Below the pieces are notes generated by a model. The model did no database searches and was not told the origin of the DNA. It worked only from the letters and a program-made list of their open reading frames with translations. DNA of 64,000 bases. Source: Benzoatithermus sp963720725. GTDB taxonomy: Bacteria > Pseudomonadota > Alphaproteobacteria > Geminicoccales > Geminicoccaceae. Shown here one piece after another: positions 9,311 through 18,688 of this stretch. The DNA lies in assembly GCA_963720725.1 (NCBI GenBank), contig CAVRGN010000013.1:558001-622000 (forward strand), given 5' to 3'. Positions within the stretch are counted from its first letter, which is position 1. Each line of letters starts with the position of its first letter. A program made the translations under genes and the position numbers.

Positions 9311-11256
9311 ATGGAGATATGGCGCGGCCGGACGTCTCCGTGGTGATTCCGGTTCACAACGGCGAGGCCTTCATCACCGACGCGGTCCGCAGCGCCTTGG
9401 ATCAGGCCGGGGTGGCGACCGAAATCATCGTGGTCAACGACGCCTCGAACGACAGGACCGCCGCCGCCCTGGCGGGCATCGATTCGCCGAGGGTGCGCGT
9501 CATCGATCTGCAGCGCAACATCGGCGGCGCCCAGGCACGCAACTTGGGGGTGAGAGAGGCCAGGGCCGATTTGATCGCCTTCCTGGACGCAGACGATCTG
9601 TTCCTGCCGCAAAAGCTGGGCCAGCAGCTCTGGCGGCTGCAATCGGACCCCAGTGCCCGCATGTTGGTGGCCACCGCCTACCGTGACCATCGCGGAGTCG
9701 TCGTCTCCCCGACCGCATTCGGACGCCACGCCGTCGACGTACGTTCGGTGCTGATCAAGCAGTGCGAGGTACCGACCTCCGGCTGGCTGCTCCGGCGCGA
9801 CCACTTTCTGGACGTCGGCGGATTCGACGGGCAGTTTCCGCGCCATCAGGACGTCGAGTTTCTCGTGCGCTTCCTGGGCGGAGCTGCAATCACGGTGCTG
9901 GAGCGGCCGCTGTTCCTCAAGCGACAGTTTCGCCGACCGCGGGCCGAGGACGTGCAGCGGGCGCTTGCCGCCTATGCGAGGCAGTTCGACCGGGAGATCG
10001 CGGCGTTGCCGGCCGCCGATCGTCGAGCCCTGGCGGCCCGGTCCGACGTCCGCGTCGCAACCTTGCGGCTCCTCGAGCGTCGTCCGCTGGCGGCAGCACT
10101 GCCGCTCGCCCGTGCCATGGTCACTTCACCCGTGCCGGCCGGCTCCTGGCTCTCGCGCCCATTGCGGCGTCGACTCGCCACCGCGGCCACTCCGAGGCAA
10201 TCGCCGGCACCCACGCCCGGGATTCGGGTTGTGGCCTATCCTGCTTTCGCCAATCGTCGTCGCAATCCGCTGAACGCGCTTCTGTACGACCGTTTGGGCG
10301 AACTTGGCGCAGAGGTCACCGATTTCGAGCTGTGGCGTCGTGGTCGAGGCGGCGATGTCCTGCACGTCCATTGGCCCGATCTGCTGCTGTCCGGCCGCCT
10401 GCCTCTGCAGGCGAGATCGAGGGCCGGCATGTTCCTTGCGCGCCTGCGGGGGTACAAGGCCGCGGGCACCGCCGTTCTGTGGACGGTGCACAATCTAGGA
10501 CCGCACGAAGCCGCTTCCTCGCTCCTGCGGCAGAGGTTCTGGCCGGAGTTCCTGCGCCAGCTCGACGGCCTGATCTTTCTTACCGAAGCCTCCCGCCAAG
10601 CCAGCCTGGCCGCCAGGCCCGAGCTCGCTCCGCTACCGGCTGCGGTGATCCGGCGCGGACATTTTCGGCCGGTGCTTGGTACCATGCCGCCGCGAGAGAT
10701 GGCACGCGCCCGCCTCGGCCTCGCGAAAGACGGCCGCGTGCTGCTGAACTTCGGCCAGATTCGTGCCTACAAGAACCTGCCGCTGCTCGTGCACGAATTC
10801 CTGACCCTGGCGCCTCCTGAAACGCTCCTGGTGATCGCCGGCGAGGTGAAGCGCGGCAGTGGGCTTGGTCGCGAGCTGCGGGCTATCGGGGCCGCACGGC
10901 CCGAGCTCCGCCTCGATCTGCGTTTCATTCCCGACGAGACGTTGACGCTCTACCTCGCCGCCTGCGACCTCGTCGTGCTGCCCTATCGTGGGATCCTCAA
11001 CTCCGCCGGCCTGCTCATGGCCTTGTCGGCCGCCCGGCCGGTGCTGTGCCCGCGCCTCGGCAGCATCGGCGAGATCGCTGACGAGGTCGGACCAGGCTGG
11101 GTCCACGCCTATGACGGCGAATTCTCTCGCGATCGACTGGCCGCGGCCTTGTGCGCCCCTCCGCCGGTCGCTCCGGAGCCGGACTTGAGCAACTTCGACT
11201 GGGACGGCATCGCCCGCCAGCATCTTGACTTCTTTGCCCGCGTCACCGGGCGATGA
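9304..11256 (+). CDS. Two-domain glycosyltransferase: GT2 fused to GT4-like
   Basis: The roughly 650-residue protein contains two glycosyltransferases. Residues 1-270 are a GT-A domain of family 2: SVVIPVHNGEAFI, EIIVVNDASNDRT, then FLDADDLF as the metal-binding DxD. From about residue 300 a GT-B domain begins (IRVVAYPAFANRRRNPLNALLY, DVLHVHWPD) and ends with the donor-binding part (LNFGQIRAYKNLPLLV, LVVLPYRGILNSAGLLMALS). GumK-like or GT4 enzymes fit the second half. It starts in an overlap with the beta-helix gene (ATGGTGA) and overlaps the flippase gene by 4 bp. One polypeptide could add two consecutive sugars. ATG 9319 is an alternative start. Confidence 0.88.
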   Translation: MVNGDMARPDVSVVIPVHNGEAFITDAVRSALDQAGVATEIIVVNDASNDRTAAALAGIDSPRVRVIDLQRNIGGAQARNLGVREARADLIAFLDADDLFLPQKLGQQLWRLQSDPSARMLVATAYRDHRGVVVSPTAFGRHAVDVRSVLIKQCEVPTSGWLLRRDHFLDVGGFDGQFPRHQDVEFLVRFLGGAAITVLERPLFLKRQFRRPRAEDVQRALAAYARQFDREIAALPAADRRALAARSDVRVATLRLLERRPLAAALPLARAMVTSPVPAGSWLSRPLRRRLATAATPRQSPAPTPGIRVVAYPAFANRRRNPLNALLYDRLGELGAEVTDFELWRRGRGGDVLHVHWPDLLLSGRLPLQARSRAGMFLARLRGYKAAGTAVLWTVHNLGPHEAASSLLRQRFWPEFLRQLDGLIFLTEASRQASLAARPELAPLPAAVIRRGHFRPVLGTMPPREMARARLGLAKDGRVLLNFGQIRAYKNLPLLVHEFLTLAPPETLLVIAGEVKRGSGLGRELRAIGAARPELRLDLRFIPDETLTLYLAACDLVVLPYRGILNSAGLLMALSAARPVLCPRLGSIGEIADEVGPGWVHAYDGEFSRDRLAAALCAPPPVAPEPDLSNFDWDGIARQHLDFFARVTGR

Positions 11257-12716
11257 GCATCAAGGCCAGCTTTGCGGCGAGCTCGTTGTGGATCGTCTCC
11301 GGCACGGCCGCCAACAACCTGTCGGGCTTCGTCATTTTCGCCATGCTGGCCCGGCTGCTGCGGCCGGAGGAGATCGGGCTGGTGGCGCTGGCGATGATCT
11401 ACATGGAGTTCAGCCGGATCCTGTCCGCGGGCGGCCTGGTGGAATCGCTGATACGACGCAGCGACTGGGACTCGGGCGTCGCCTCGACGGCAGTCTGGGG
11501 CAGCATCGCCATCGGCATGGCGCTGGCGGTCGCCACCGCCATCGCCGCGAGCCTGCTGTCGCCATGGTTGCTGCCGGGCCTGGGGCCGGTCCTGACCGTC
11601 CTGTCCATCGCCTTCGTCAGCGACGCCGCGCGGATCGTGCCCGAGGCCAAGCTGCGGCGGGAATTCCGCTACCGGGAGCTCGCGGCACGCAACTTCGCGG
11701 CAAGCGTCGTCGGCGGCGCCCTGGGAGTGGTGCTGGCGTGGCATGGCTACGGTGTCTGGGCGCTGGTCGGCCAGCGCATCGGTGCGTCGCTGGCGCACGC
11801 GGTCCTCTCCTGGATCGCCGCCGGCTGGCGCCCGAGCCTGTACTTCGCGACCGCGGATTTCAGGCTGCTGGTGGCGTTCGGGGCGCCGCTGGTCGTGGCC
11901 CAGCTCGCCTCGTTCGCCAACTCCCGGGTTTCGGAGCTGGCACTCGGCCTGATCGCGGGGCCGGGAGCGGTCGCCTACTTCCGCACCGGGCGTCGCGGAC
12001 TCGATCTCCTGGTCCAGTCGACCATCCAGCCCATGCATGCCGCGGCTCTGTCGGCAATGGCGCGGCTGGACGGCCGCGCCGCTGTCGCCGGCGCTTATGG
12101 CCGGCTCACCGGCGCCTGCGCCCTCGCCGCGGCCCCTGCCTTCTTCGGCGCCGCGGCCATCGCACCAGACTTCGTCCGCTTCTGCTTCGGACCGCAATGG
12201 GACCCGAGCGGCCAGGTCATGGCGCTCCTGGCGCTGGTGGTGGGCGCGGCGACCTTGCGCTACTTCGTGGCGCCGGCCCTGATTGCCGTCGGCAGGTCGG
12301 GGGACGTGTTGCGCGCCAATCTCTTGATGGTCGGCGCCAACGGTATCGCCGCCCTGGTCACCGCACCGTTCGGGGTCGCCGCGGTCGCTCTGGGCCAGAC
12401 GGTTGCCGGATATCTCAGCCTGCCGGGCGCACTGGCCCTGCTTCGCCGCGGGGTGGGGGTGGTCACGTCGGACGTGCTCCGCGGCATCGCGGCACCCATG
12501 GCTGCGGCGGGGGTGATGGCGATCCTCCTGGTCGGCGTGCGCGAGCTGTGGCTCGCCGACGCCACCGCGGTCTGGCGTCTCGGCATTCTCTTGCCCCTCG
12601 GCGCCTTTCTCTACCTCAGCCTGCTCGCCACGTTCGGTCGCTGTTATCTGCGCCGGACACTGGCGGAGCTTCGGCCTCTGCTGCCGACCGTCCTGCGCCG
12701 CCTGACCGCATTCTGA
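11253..12716 (+). CDS. Wzx-type polysaccharide flippase (MOP superfamily)
   Basis: The 487-residue protein has about 12-14 hydrophobic segments spread over its length. It begins SIKASFAASSLWIVSGTAANN, typical of the RfbX/Wzx polysaccharide-transport group (for example WzxC). It would move the undecaprenyl-linked repeat unit across the inner membrane for polymerisation. The ATG overlaps the stop of the GT fusion (GATGAG), so expression is coupled. Together with polymerase-like and ligase-like proteins it indicates a Wzx/Wzy-dependent rather than ABC-dependent route. The usual Wza/Wzc export and tyrosine-kinase genes are not in this window. Confidence 0.88.
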   Translation: MSIKASFAASSLWIVSGTAANNLSGFVIFAMLARLLRPEEIGLVALAMIYMEFSRILSAGGLVESLIRRSDWDSGVASTAVWGSIAIGMALAVATAIAASLLSPWLLPGLGPVLTVLSIAFVSDAARIVPEAKLRREFRYRELAARNFAASVVGGALGVVLAWHGYGVWALVGQRIGASLAHAVLSWIAAGWRPSLYFATADFRLLVAFGAPLVVAQLASFANSRVSELALGLIAGPGAVAYFRTGRRGLDLLVQSTIQPMHAAALSAMARLDGRAAVAGAYGRLTGACALAAAPAFFGAAAIAPDFVRFCFGPQWDPSGQVMALLALVVGAATLRYFVAPALIAVGRSGDVLRANLLMVGANGIAALVTAPFGVAAVALGQTVAGYLSLPGALALLRRGVGVVTSDVLRGIAAPMAAAGVMAILLVGVRELWLADATAVWRLGILLPLGAFLYLSLLATFGRCYLRRTLAELRPLLPTVLRRLTAF

Positions 12717-12895
12717 GGCCCTCGGCACACACCTCGTGGCCAACCGTAGCGGGAGCCCGATTGCAGCTTCCACCATGATGGCGTTCGAGAGGAAATCGGC
12801 CGCAAATGGCGCCGGGTAGGAAGCGCGCGAACGATCGGACGGCACCACAGGGGCGGGGCGGTCCGGGCGATCCGCCGACACGAGACGCCGAACGC

Positions 12896-14116
12896 ATGCG
12901 GATCCTGACCTTCTCGTCGCTCTACCCGAATCGGGCGATGCCCAATTTCGGCATCTTCGTGGAGAATCGCCTGCGGCACCTCGTCGGCAGCGGCGAGGTC
13001 GACGTGCGCGTCGTGGCGCCGGTGCCTTGGTCGCCCGGCCGCCAGAAATGGCTGCGCGGCTATGGCCGCTGGGCCGAGGTGCCGCGGCGTGAGGTCCGCC
13101 ATGGCCTCGAGGTGCTGCATCCGCGATTTCCGAGGCTGCCCCGCTACGGGCTGGCGACGCAGGCGCTGCTGATGGCCGCCGGCACCCTCGGGGCCGTGCG
13201 GGACCTGCGGGCAGGAGGCTTCGATTTCGACCTGATCGACGCCCACTTCTACTTTCCGACCGGCGTCGCAGCGTTGCTGCTGGGCCAGTGGCTCGACCGG
13301 CCGGTGGTGATCACCGCTCGCGGCTCCGACCTCAATCTCTATCCGCGCCGCTACCCGGTGATCCGGCGGATGATCGCCGCCGCCGGCCGTCGGGCCGCGG
13401 CGTCCATCGCCGTGTCCACGCCACTGGCCGAGACGCTGTGCGCCCTGGGCGTGCCGCCCGCGCGCGTTCACGTGCTGCGCAACGGCGTCGACCTCGAGCA
13501 ATTCCGGCCGATCGATCCCTTCCTGGCGCGGCAGCGCCTCGGCCTTCGCGGGCCATTGCTCGCCTCGGTCGGGCATCTGATCGAGCGCAAGGGGCATCAT
13601 CTGGCGATCGAGGCGCTGACCCTGCTGCCCGAGTGCCGGCTGGTCGTGGCCGGCGCCGGCCCCGAGCGCGGCACCCTCGCGGCATTGGCCTCCAGGCTGG
13701 GCGTTGCCGACCGCGTGAGGTTTCTGGGCGAGGTCGCCCATGGCGAACTTGCTACCGTCTATTCGGCCGCGGACCTGCTGGTCCTGGCCTCCAGCCGCGA
13801 GGGCTGGGCCAACGTCCTGCTCGAGGCGATGGCCTGCGGGACGCCGGTGGCGGCGGCACCGGTCGAGGGCGTGGCCGAACTGGTCACCACGGCCGCGGCC
13901 GGAGGCGTGCTGCGGGAGCGCTCCGCCCCGGCTCTGGCCGAGACGGTGCGCGCCATCCTGGCCGATCCGCCGTCGCGCGCCGCGGTGCGCCGCCACGCCG
14001 AGGCATTCTCCTGGGACGCCACCACGGCCGGTCAGCTTGCGCTGTTCCGCTCGATACTCGCGGAACGAACCCGACCCGCTCCGTTGCGCACCTCGGTTTC
14101 CGCCGTCAACCGCTAG
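12896..14116 (+). CDS. Family 4 glycosyltransferase
   Basis: A 406-residue GT-B enzyme. The N-terminus MRILTFSSLYPNRAMPNFG is the canonical GT4 start, with the acceptor domain up to about residue 180. The C-terminal donor domain contains VLRNGVDLEQFRP, LASVGHLIERKGHH, VVAGAGPERG and the E-x7-E region SSREGWANVLLEAMACG. It is the last gene of the rightward EPS operon and would add one sugar of the repeat unit in the cytoplasm. I prefer ATG 12896 because the family starts here; ATG 12806 is possible because AGAGGA lies about 12 nt upstream and would add 30 Arg/Gly-rich residues. Confidence 0.87.
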   Translation: MRILTFSSLYPNRAMPNFGIFVENRLRHLVGSGEVDVRVVAPVPWSPGRQKWLRGYGRWAEVPRREVRHGLEVLHPRFPRLPRYGLATQALLMAAGTLGAVRDLRAGGFDFDLIDAHFYFPTGVAALLLGQWLDRPVVITARGSDLNLYPRRYPVIRRMIAAAGRRAAASIAVSTPLAETLCALGVPPARVHVLRNGVDLEQFRPIDPFLARQRLGLRGPLLASVGHLIERKGHHLAIEALTLLPECRLVVAGAGPERGTLAALASRLGVADRVRFLGEVAHGELATVYSAADLLVLASSREGWANVLLEAMACGTPVAAAPVEGVAELVTTAAAGGVLRERSAPALAETVRAILADPPSRAAVRRHAEAFSWDATTAGQLALFRSILAERTRPAPLRTSVSAVNR

Positions 14117-14138
14117 CGGGCCGTTGCCGGCGGCCCGC
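14116..14138. terminator. GC-rich hairpin between convergent genes
   Basis: GCGGGCCG (14116-14123) and CGGCCCGC (14131-14138) form a perfect 8-bp stem with a 7-nt loop. It lies in the 34-bp gap between the rightward GT4 gene and the leftward propeller gene. The position suits a bidirectional transcription stop, but there is no T-run on either side, so termination is inferred from position only. Confidence 0.4.
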
Positions 14139-14150
14139 CAGGGCTGACGA

Positions 14151-15884
14151 TCAGCGCAGGTCGAACACGCTGTTGGCCCAGGTACCGCCGCACTTCTTGC
14201 CGTTGGCTCCCGTGCAGGGCGTGGTGCAGTTGCTGGCGGAGCCGAAGGTGCCGTACCGGTTGCCGCAGAAGCACTGATAGCCCGATTGCGTACCGGCGAA
14301 CCTGTACCCTCGGTCGCCGCAGGTCCGGTTGCAGAGGGCTTGCGTCATCCCGGTCCGGTCGGCGAGGAGGAAGCCGTTGAGATCGCGCCCGTTGGTGCTG
14401 CCGATGGTTCCCTGGTCCTTGAAGCAGCCGAGATAGACCGGATCCGACGAGGCGGTGCCCCGGACCGTCACCGAAACCGTGGCGCTGGAGTTGCGGTTGT
14501 TGCCGTCGCGCAGCGTGTAGCGGAAGGTGTCGGTGCCGGTGAAGCCGCCGGCGGGGGTGTAGATGACGGCATTGCTGTTGTTGGTCACCCGGGCCGTGCC
14601 GTGGCCGGGCGAGGTCACGCTCGCCACGCCAAGGCCGGTGCCGCTGTCGTTCGCCAACACGCGGATCGTGACCGCTTGCCCGGCGTCGGTGACGGCGGCA
14701 TCGTCGACCGCTGCCGGCCCCGCCGGTGGCGGATTGGTGGGCGACCCGCCAATCTGCCACAAGTCGATCGAGGTGCTGCCCGCATCATTGTAGTCGGCGC
14801 CGAACAGGCTGCGCTTCCCGGCGACGTCGATGATCTGCATCATGTGCGAGCTGGCATTGGCGACGATTTCGGGAGCGCCGAACGACCCGTTGTCGGCCCG
14901 GTTGAAGTAGATCTTGATCTTGGGATTGGAGCTGAGCTGGGTCATGGCGGTGACGATGTCGTTGCGGCCGTCGTCGTTGAAATCGGCGATCGCGGCGAAG
15001 TGCACGACCGGCTGCACTCCGCCCTCGATCACCGTCCGTGCCCAGGTGCCATTGCCACTGCCCGGATTGCGGTACCAGGCGACGTTGTGGGTGCCGCCGA
15101 CAGTGGGATGGGCCGGCGTCACCAGCAGGTCGACATTGGCATCGCCGTCGATCCGGCCCGCTGCGACGTATCCGTCCCTCTCGGCGTTGGCGTTGTAGAG
15201 AATCTTGTCGAACGCGAAGCTGCCGTTGGTGCTGCGATTGCGGAACCAGTATTTGTTGGTCGCGATGTCGATCTTGCCGTCACGATTCAGATCGGCTGCC
15301 ACCAGGCCAGTGCCCGCCTCGATGTTCGGGATCGTACTGGCCGTCCAGCTGGTCGGCGAAACCTGGCGCCACAGGAACAGGGTTTCGCCTTGCGCATACT
15401 GGTCGCGGCCGACCAGGTCGAGCTTGCCGTCGCCGTCGAAGTCGGCGATCTCGAGGTCGTGCAGGTCGCGTCCGCTCACCAGGGTGCGCGCGGACCAACT
15501 GTTGCCGTTGCCACCATTCTTGAACCAGGTGACCGCATTGGTGGTAACGGCAACCACGTCGCGGCGGCCGTCCTTGTCGAGGTCGACGACCTCGAGATCT
15601 TCCTGCGTTCTGGTCCCGCTGCTGATGACCCGCTTGGTCCAGCCGGGGTTCTGGTACCAGTACAGACCGCCGACCACGCTGCCGACCACCACGTCGGCCT
15701 TGCCGTCACCGTTGAGGTCGCCGGCACCTTTGCCCCATGCCTTGGGCGGTCCATTGCGGTCGATCTGGATGTAGTTGACGCTGACGGCGGCGACCACGCC
15801 CACGACCGGTCCGGCCACCAGGGCCGCGGCGGCCAGAACCGCCGGCGCACGATACCGACGCAGCCACGTTCCGGCCCAGAGCAT
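14151..15884 (-). CDS. Membrane-anchored or exported FG-GAP beta-propeller with tandem-95 and WSC domains
   Basis: About 577 residues in three parts. Residues 13-36 are hydrophobic (uncleaved anchor or signal). Residues 37-390 hold FG-GAP/VCBS blades with six Ca-binding loops of the type DLNGDGKAD, DLDKDGRRD and DFDGDGKLD. Residues 391-480 resemble a tandem-95/Ig-like domain (VTIRVLANDSGTG, GFTGTDTFRYTL). Residues 481-577 are a WSC domain with its eight cysteines (YLGCFKD, CNRTCG, YQCFCGN, NCTTPC, KKCGG). WSC domains bind carbohydrate in fungi and some bacteria, so this may be a surface glycan-binding protein. No enzyme motif is visible. It is the most downstream of five paralogues. ATG 15980, with GGAG upstream, would add 32 residues and is an alternative start. 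Confidence 0.87.
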   Translation of the reverse strand: MLWAGTWLRRYRAPAVLAAAALVAGPVVGVVAAVSVNYIQIDRNGPPKAWGKGAGDLNGDGKADVVVGSVVGGLYWYQNPGWTKRVISSGTRTQEDLEVVDLDKDGRRDVVAVTTNAVTWFKNGGNGNSWSARTLVSGRDLHDLEIADFDGDGKLDLVGRDQYAQGETLFLWRQVSPTSWTASTIPNIEAGTGLVAADLNRDGKIDIATNKYWFRNRSTNGSFAFDKILYNANAERDGYVAAGRIDGDANVDLLVTPAHPTVGGTHNVAWYRNPGSGNGTWARTVIEGGVQPVVHFAAIADFNDDGRNDIVTAMTQLSSNPKIKIYFNRADNGSFGAPEIVANASSHMMQIIDVAGKRSLFGADYNDAGSTSIDLWQIGGSPTNPPPAGPAAVDDAAVTDAGQAVTIRVLANDSGTGLGVASVTSPGHGTARVTNNSNAVIYTPAGGFTGTDTFRYTLRDGNNRNSSATVSVTVRGTASSDPVYLGCFKDQGTIGSTNGRDLNGFLLADRTGMTQALCNRTCGDRGYRFAGTQSGYQCFCGNRYGTFGSASNCTTPCTGANGKKCGGTWANSVFDLR

Positions 15885-16376
15885 GGCGCCAGAGCATTTT
15901 CCTAGCGCGTGCCCCTCTTGCGGAGCCTGCGGCGGGCGTTCGTGCCGATCCTCAGTCGAACCCAAAGGCTTGGGGCGCATGTGAGCGTTTCTCCGCTCTT
16001 GATGGTGACTGCCGAGGTCGGGGGTCGGCTCCACACGCCTCGCCATCCCCCTGCTTTCGCCATGCTCGCCCGGCGCTTCGGTCGACCGATGTTACACGGC
16101 TAGGTAGCTTGTCTGCACCTCCGACAAAGCATCGATCATAAGGAAATGCAATTATAAGGTTAACGTGGAGAACTTGTGGTTGTTGAGCAACACAACTATG
16201 ACATCCGTGTCGCACTGATGCGTAGTCGGCTCACGGGCAATGCTGCGGACAACTATAACTTTCGATTGCTATGGCATCGATGTGCCGTTCACGACACAAG
16301 CTCGACGGCGCGGCACGTCACGCGATGGCGACACACCGCGCCGGTTCGTGCGGCGCTTCGCCGCGCTCAGTGCGCG
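15885..16376. other. Intergenic region upstream of the WSC propeller gene
   Basis: This 492-bp gap holds no convincing gene. Between about 16110 and 16290 the sequence is clearly richer in A/T than its surroundings. On the minus strand a perfect TATAAT lies at 16156-16151, in the right orientation for a promoter of the propeller gene starting at 15884, but the matching -35 box is poor. Nothing else stands out. Confidence 0.35.
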
Positions 16377-17495
16377 TCAGTCCGCCGTCCAGCGATAAAG
16401 CATAACTGGCGTCCGATTTGGTGTGTCGTAGTCGGCGCCGAACAGGCTCGGCCCCGCATCGGAGCCCACGCGCACCAGCTTCATGCTGTGGGAGCTGGCA
16501 TTGGCGATGATCGTCGGCGGATTGGCGAAGGAGCCTCTGCCGTCGGTGTTCACATGCAGTTTGATCTGCGGATTGGCGGCCTTCTGCGTCAGCGCGGTCA
16601 CGACGTCGAGATCGCCGTCGAGGTCGAAGTCGCCGGTACCGACGAAGTGGGTGACGCGCTCGACATTGTTCTGGATCACCCGGCGCCCCCAGAGGGCAAA
16701 GGGATTGGCCGGAGCGACGAACCAAAGAATCTGGTGGTACTTGCCCGCGGGCTCGGCCGGCGAGGTGACGATGTCGATCCGGCCGTCACCGTTGATGTCA
16801 CCGGTTGCCACGTAGGAATCCATCGAGGCCGCGAGATTGTAGAGATGGATCTCGAAGGACAGGCTTCCGGGCTCGCTGATGTTGTGCAGCCAGTACTCGC
16901 CGAGCACGAGATCGCCCTTGCCGTCCTGGTCGAGATCGGCGCGCGTCAGGCCCTCGCCGGGTGCGGGGAGCGCGATGGTCTGGCGCTTCCATTCGCTCAG
17001 GCTGATCTGGCGCCACAGGTAGAGGATGTTGCCGGTCTTGCCCTGGTTCCGCCCGACCAGATCGAACTTCCCATCGCCGTCCAGATCGGACACGACGACA
17101 TCGTGCAGATTGAGGCCGGTGACCAGAGGGGTTTCTTCCCACCCGTCGGTCGTGTTGCGAAACCAGGTCAGGCCGCCTTGGACGACCGAGACCACGTCGT
17201 TGCGCCCGTCCTTGTCCAGGTCGACCACCGCCATGTCTTCTTCGATGATCGCCGTGGCGCTGATGGTCCGTTTGGTCCAGCCGGGATTCTCGTACCAGAA
17301 CAGGCCGCGCACCTTGCTGCCGACGATCAGGTCCGCCTTGCCGTCGCCATTGAGGTCGCCGGCCCCCTTGCCCCAGATCTTCGCCGGCCCGTTCGCGTCG
17401 ATCACCGTCGGGGTGAACGTGACCGCTTCCGCGTCGAAAGGCAGGGAGATGAGCAGGAGCGTCGCCAACGGCGGACCCATGCGTGTGATGGTCAT
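16377..17495 (-). CDS. Secreted FG-GAP/VCBS beta-propeller protein
   Basis: A 372-residue protein with a short cleavable signal (hydrophobic residues 8-20, Ala-x-Ala-like DAEAV). The rest is FG-GAP/VCBS repeats: six loops such as DLNGDGKADLIVGS, DLDKDGRNDVVSV and DINGDGRID, and it ends SLFGADYDTPNRTPVMLYRW. Each loop has the Asp-x-Asp-x-Asp-Gly pattern used to bind calcium in seven-bladed integrin-like propellers. There is no catalytic domain; binding or structural function outside the cytoplasm is likely. It is closest to the next gene upstream (17576-18688): both share the TWFRNT and SFGADYDTP-like segments. Confidence 0.85.
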   Translation of the reverse strand: MTITRMGPPLATLLLISLPFDAEAVTFTPTVIDANGPAKIWGKGAGDLNGDGKADLIVGSKVRGLFWYENPGWTKRTISATAIIEEDMAVVDLDKDGRNDVVSVVQGGLTWFRNTTDGWEETPLVTGLNLHDVVVSDLDGDGKFDLVGRNQGKTGNILYLWRQISLSEWKRQTIALPAPGEGLTRADLDQDGKGDLVLGEYWLHNISEPGSLSFEIHLYNLAASMDSYVATGDINGDGRIDIVTSPAEPAGKYHQILWFVAPANPFALWGRRVIQNNVERVTHFVGTGDFDLDGDLDVVTALTQKAANPQIKLHVNTDGRGSFANPPTIIANASSHSMKLVRVGSDAGPSLFGADYDTPNRTPVMLYRWTAD

Positions 17496-17575
17496 CAGGC
17501 GTTTCCTTCTTTGTTTGGGAGCTTTTCGTGCTTGCCGCGGTGCGTTCCCTGCACCGATCGCTGCCGACGGTGCGA

Positions 17576-18688
17576 TCAGTCGCGCCGCCAGCGGAACAGG
17601 CGGACCGGGGTACGGATCGGCGTGTCGTAGTCGGCGCCGAACAGGCTGGGCCCGGCATCCGAGCCGACACGCACGAATTTCATGCTGTGCGAGCTGAGGG
17701 AGGCGATGACCCGGGGCTTTGCGAAGCCGCCATCGTTGTTGAGGTACAGCTTGATCTGCGGATCTGCCGCCTTCTGGGTCAGTGCTGTCGCAATATCCAG
17801 GTCACCGTCCAGATCGATGTCGGCAACCCCGACGAAATGGGCGACCCGCTCGACCCTTTCTTCGATGACATGCGGGATCCACTTGCCGGTCGTCGGATCG
17901 CGCGGTGCCTCGAACCACATGAGCTGGTGATACCGGCGGGGTGGCTCGGCGGGGGAGGTGACGATGTCGATCCGCCCGTCTCCGTTGATGTCACCGGTCG
18001 CCACATAGGAATCCTGCGACGCGCGGGTGCTGTAGAGATGGCGGCGAAAGGACAGTTTGCCTCTGCTGCTGGTGTTCTCGAACCAGTTCTCGCCCAGTAC
18101 GAGGTCGCGCTTGCCGTCGCGGTTGATGTCCGCGGCCGCTAGGCCTTCGCCGCCGGTCGGCAGCTTGCGGGTTCCGCGCTCCCATTCGGTGAGGCTGATC
18201 TGGCGCCAGAAATACAAGACGTTTCCGGTCTCGCCCTGATTGCGTCCCGCGAGGTCGAGCTTTCCGTCGCGGTCCAGGTCGGCCACCACGACGTCATGCA
18301 GGTTCGGCCCGCCTACCAGGACCGTCTGCCGCCAGCCGCTGGCGGTGTTGCGGAACCAGGTCAGGCCATGGGCGCTGACCGCGATCACATCCCGTCTGCC
18401 GTCGCGGTCGAGGTCGGCAACCGCCAGATCCTCCTCGATCTTCGCGCTGGCGCTGATGGTGCGCTTGGTCCAGCCGGGATTTTCGTACCAGTACAGCCCT
18501 CCCACCTTGCTGCCGACGATGAGGTCCGCCTTGCCGTCGCCATTGAGATCGCCGACCGCCTTGCCCCAGATCTTCGGCGGGCCGTTGGGATCGATGACGG
18601 TCGCGGTGAAGCTGACCGCCGACGCTGGCTGGATCAGCGGCAGCGACAACGCGGCAGCAAGGGCCAGTACGGTCGAGCCGTGGCGCAT
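17576..18688 (-). CDS. Secreted FG-GAP/VCBS beta-propeller protein
   Basis: 370 residues from ATG 18688, which has GGGGAG 8 nt upstream; an extension to 18766 was rejected. The signal peptide is MRHGSTVLALAAALSLPLIQ with cleavage near ASA-VSF. Six calcium-loop repeats follow (DLNGDGKADLIVGS, DLDRDGRRD, DLDRDGKLD, DINRDGKRD, DINGDGRID, DIDLDGDLD). It ends SLFGADYDTPIRTPVRLFRW, nearly the same as its downstream neighbour, so these two look like the most recent duplication in the array. A short palindrome lies upstream at 18766-18781. The ligand is unknown. Confidence 0.85.
   Translation of the reverse strand: MRHGSTVLALAAALSLPLIQPASAVSFTATVIDPNGPPKIWGKAVGDLNGDGKADLIVGSKVGGLYWYENPGWTKRTISASAKIEEDLAVADLDRDGRRDVIAVSAHGLTWFRNTASGWRQTVLVGGPNLHDVVVADLDRDGKLDLAGRNQGETGNVLYFWRQISLTEWERGTRKLPTGGEGLAAADINRDGKRDLVLGENWFENTSSRGKLSFRRHLYSTRASQDSYVATGDINGDGRIDIVTSPAEPPRRYHQLMWFEAPRDPTTGKWIPHVIEERVERVAHFVGVADIDLDGDLDIATALTQKAADPQIKLYLNNDGGFAKPRVIASLSSHSMKFVRVGSDAGPSLFGADYDTPIRTPVRLFRWRRD

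Noticed and set aside
11109..14000. Minus-strand frames of 450-590 codons in the EPS locus
   Set aside because: They are opposite to the flippase and GT4 genes, with biased Gln/Gly/Arg/His content and no motifs.
15706..15897. A possible start ATG at 15897 with AGGAAA for the WSC propeller gene
   Set aside because: It is in a different frame, the spacing is too short and the resulting 63-residue peptide has no similarity to the paralogues.
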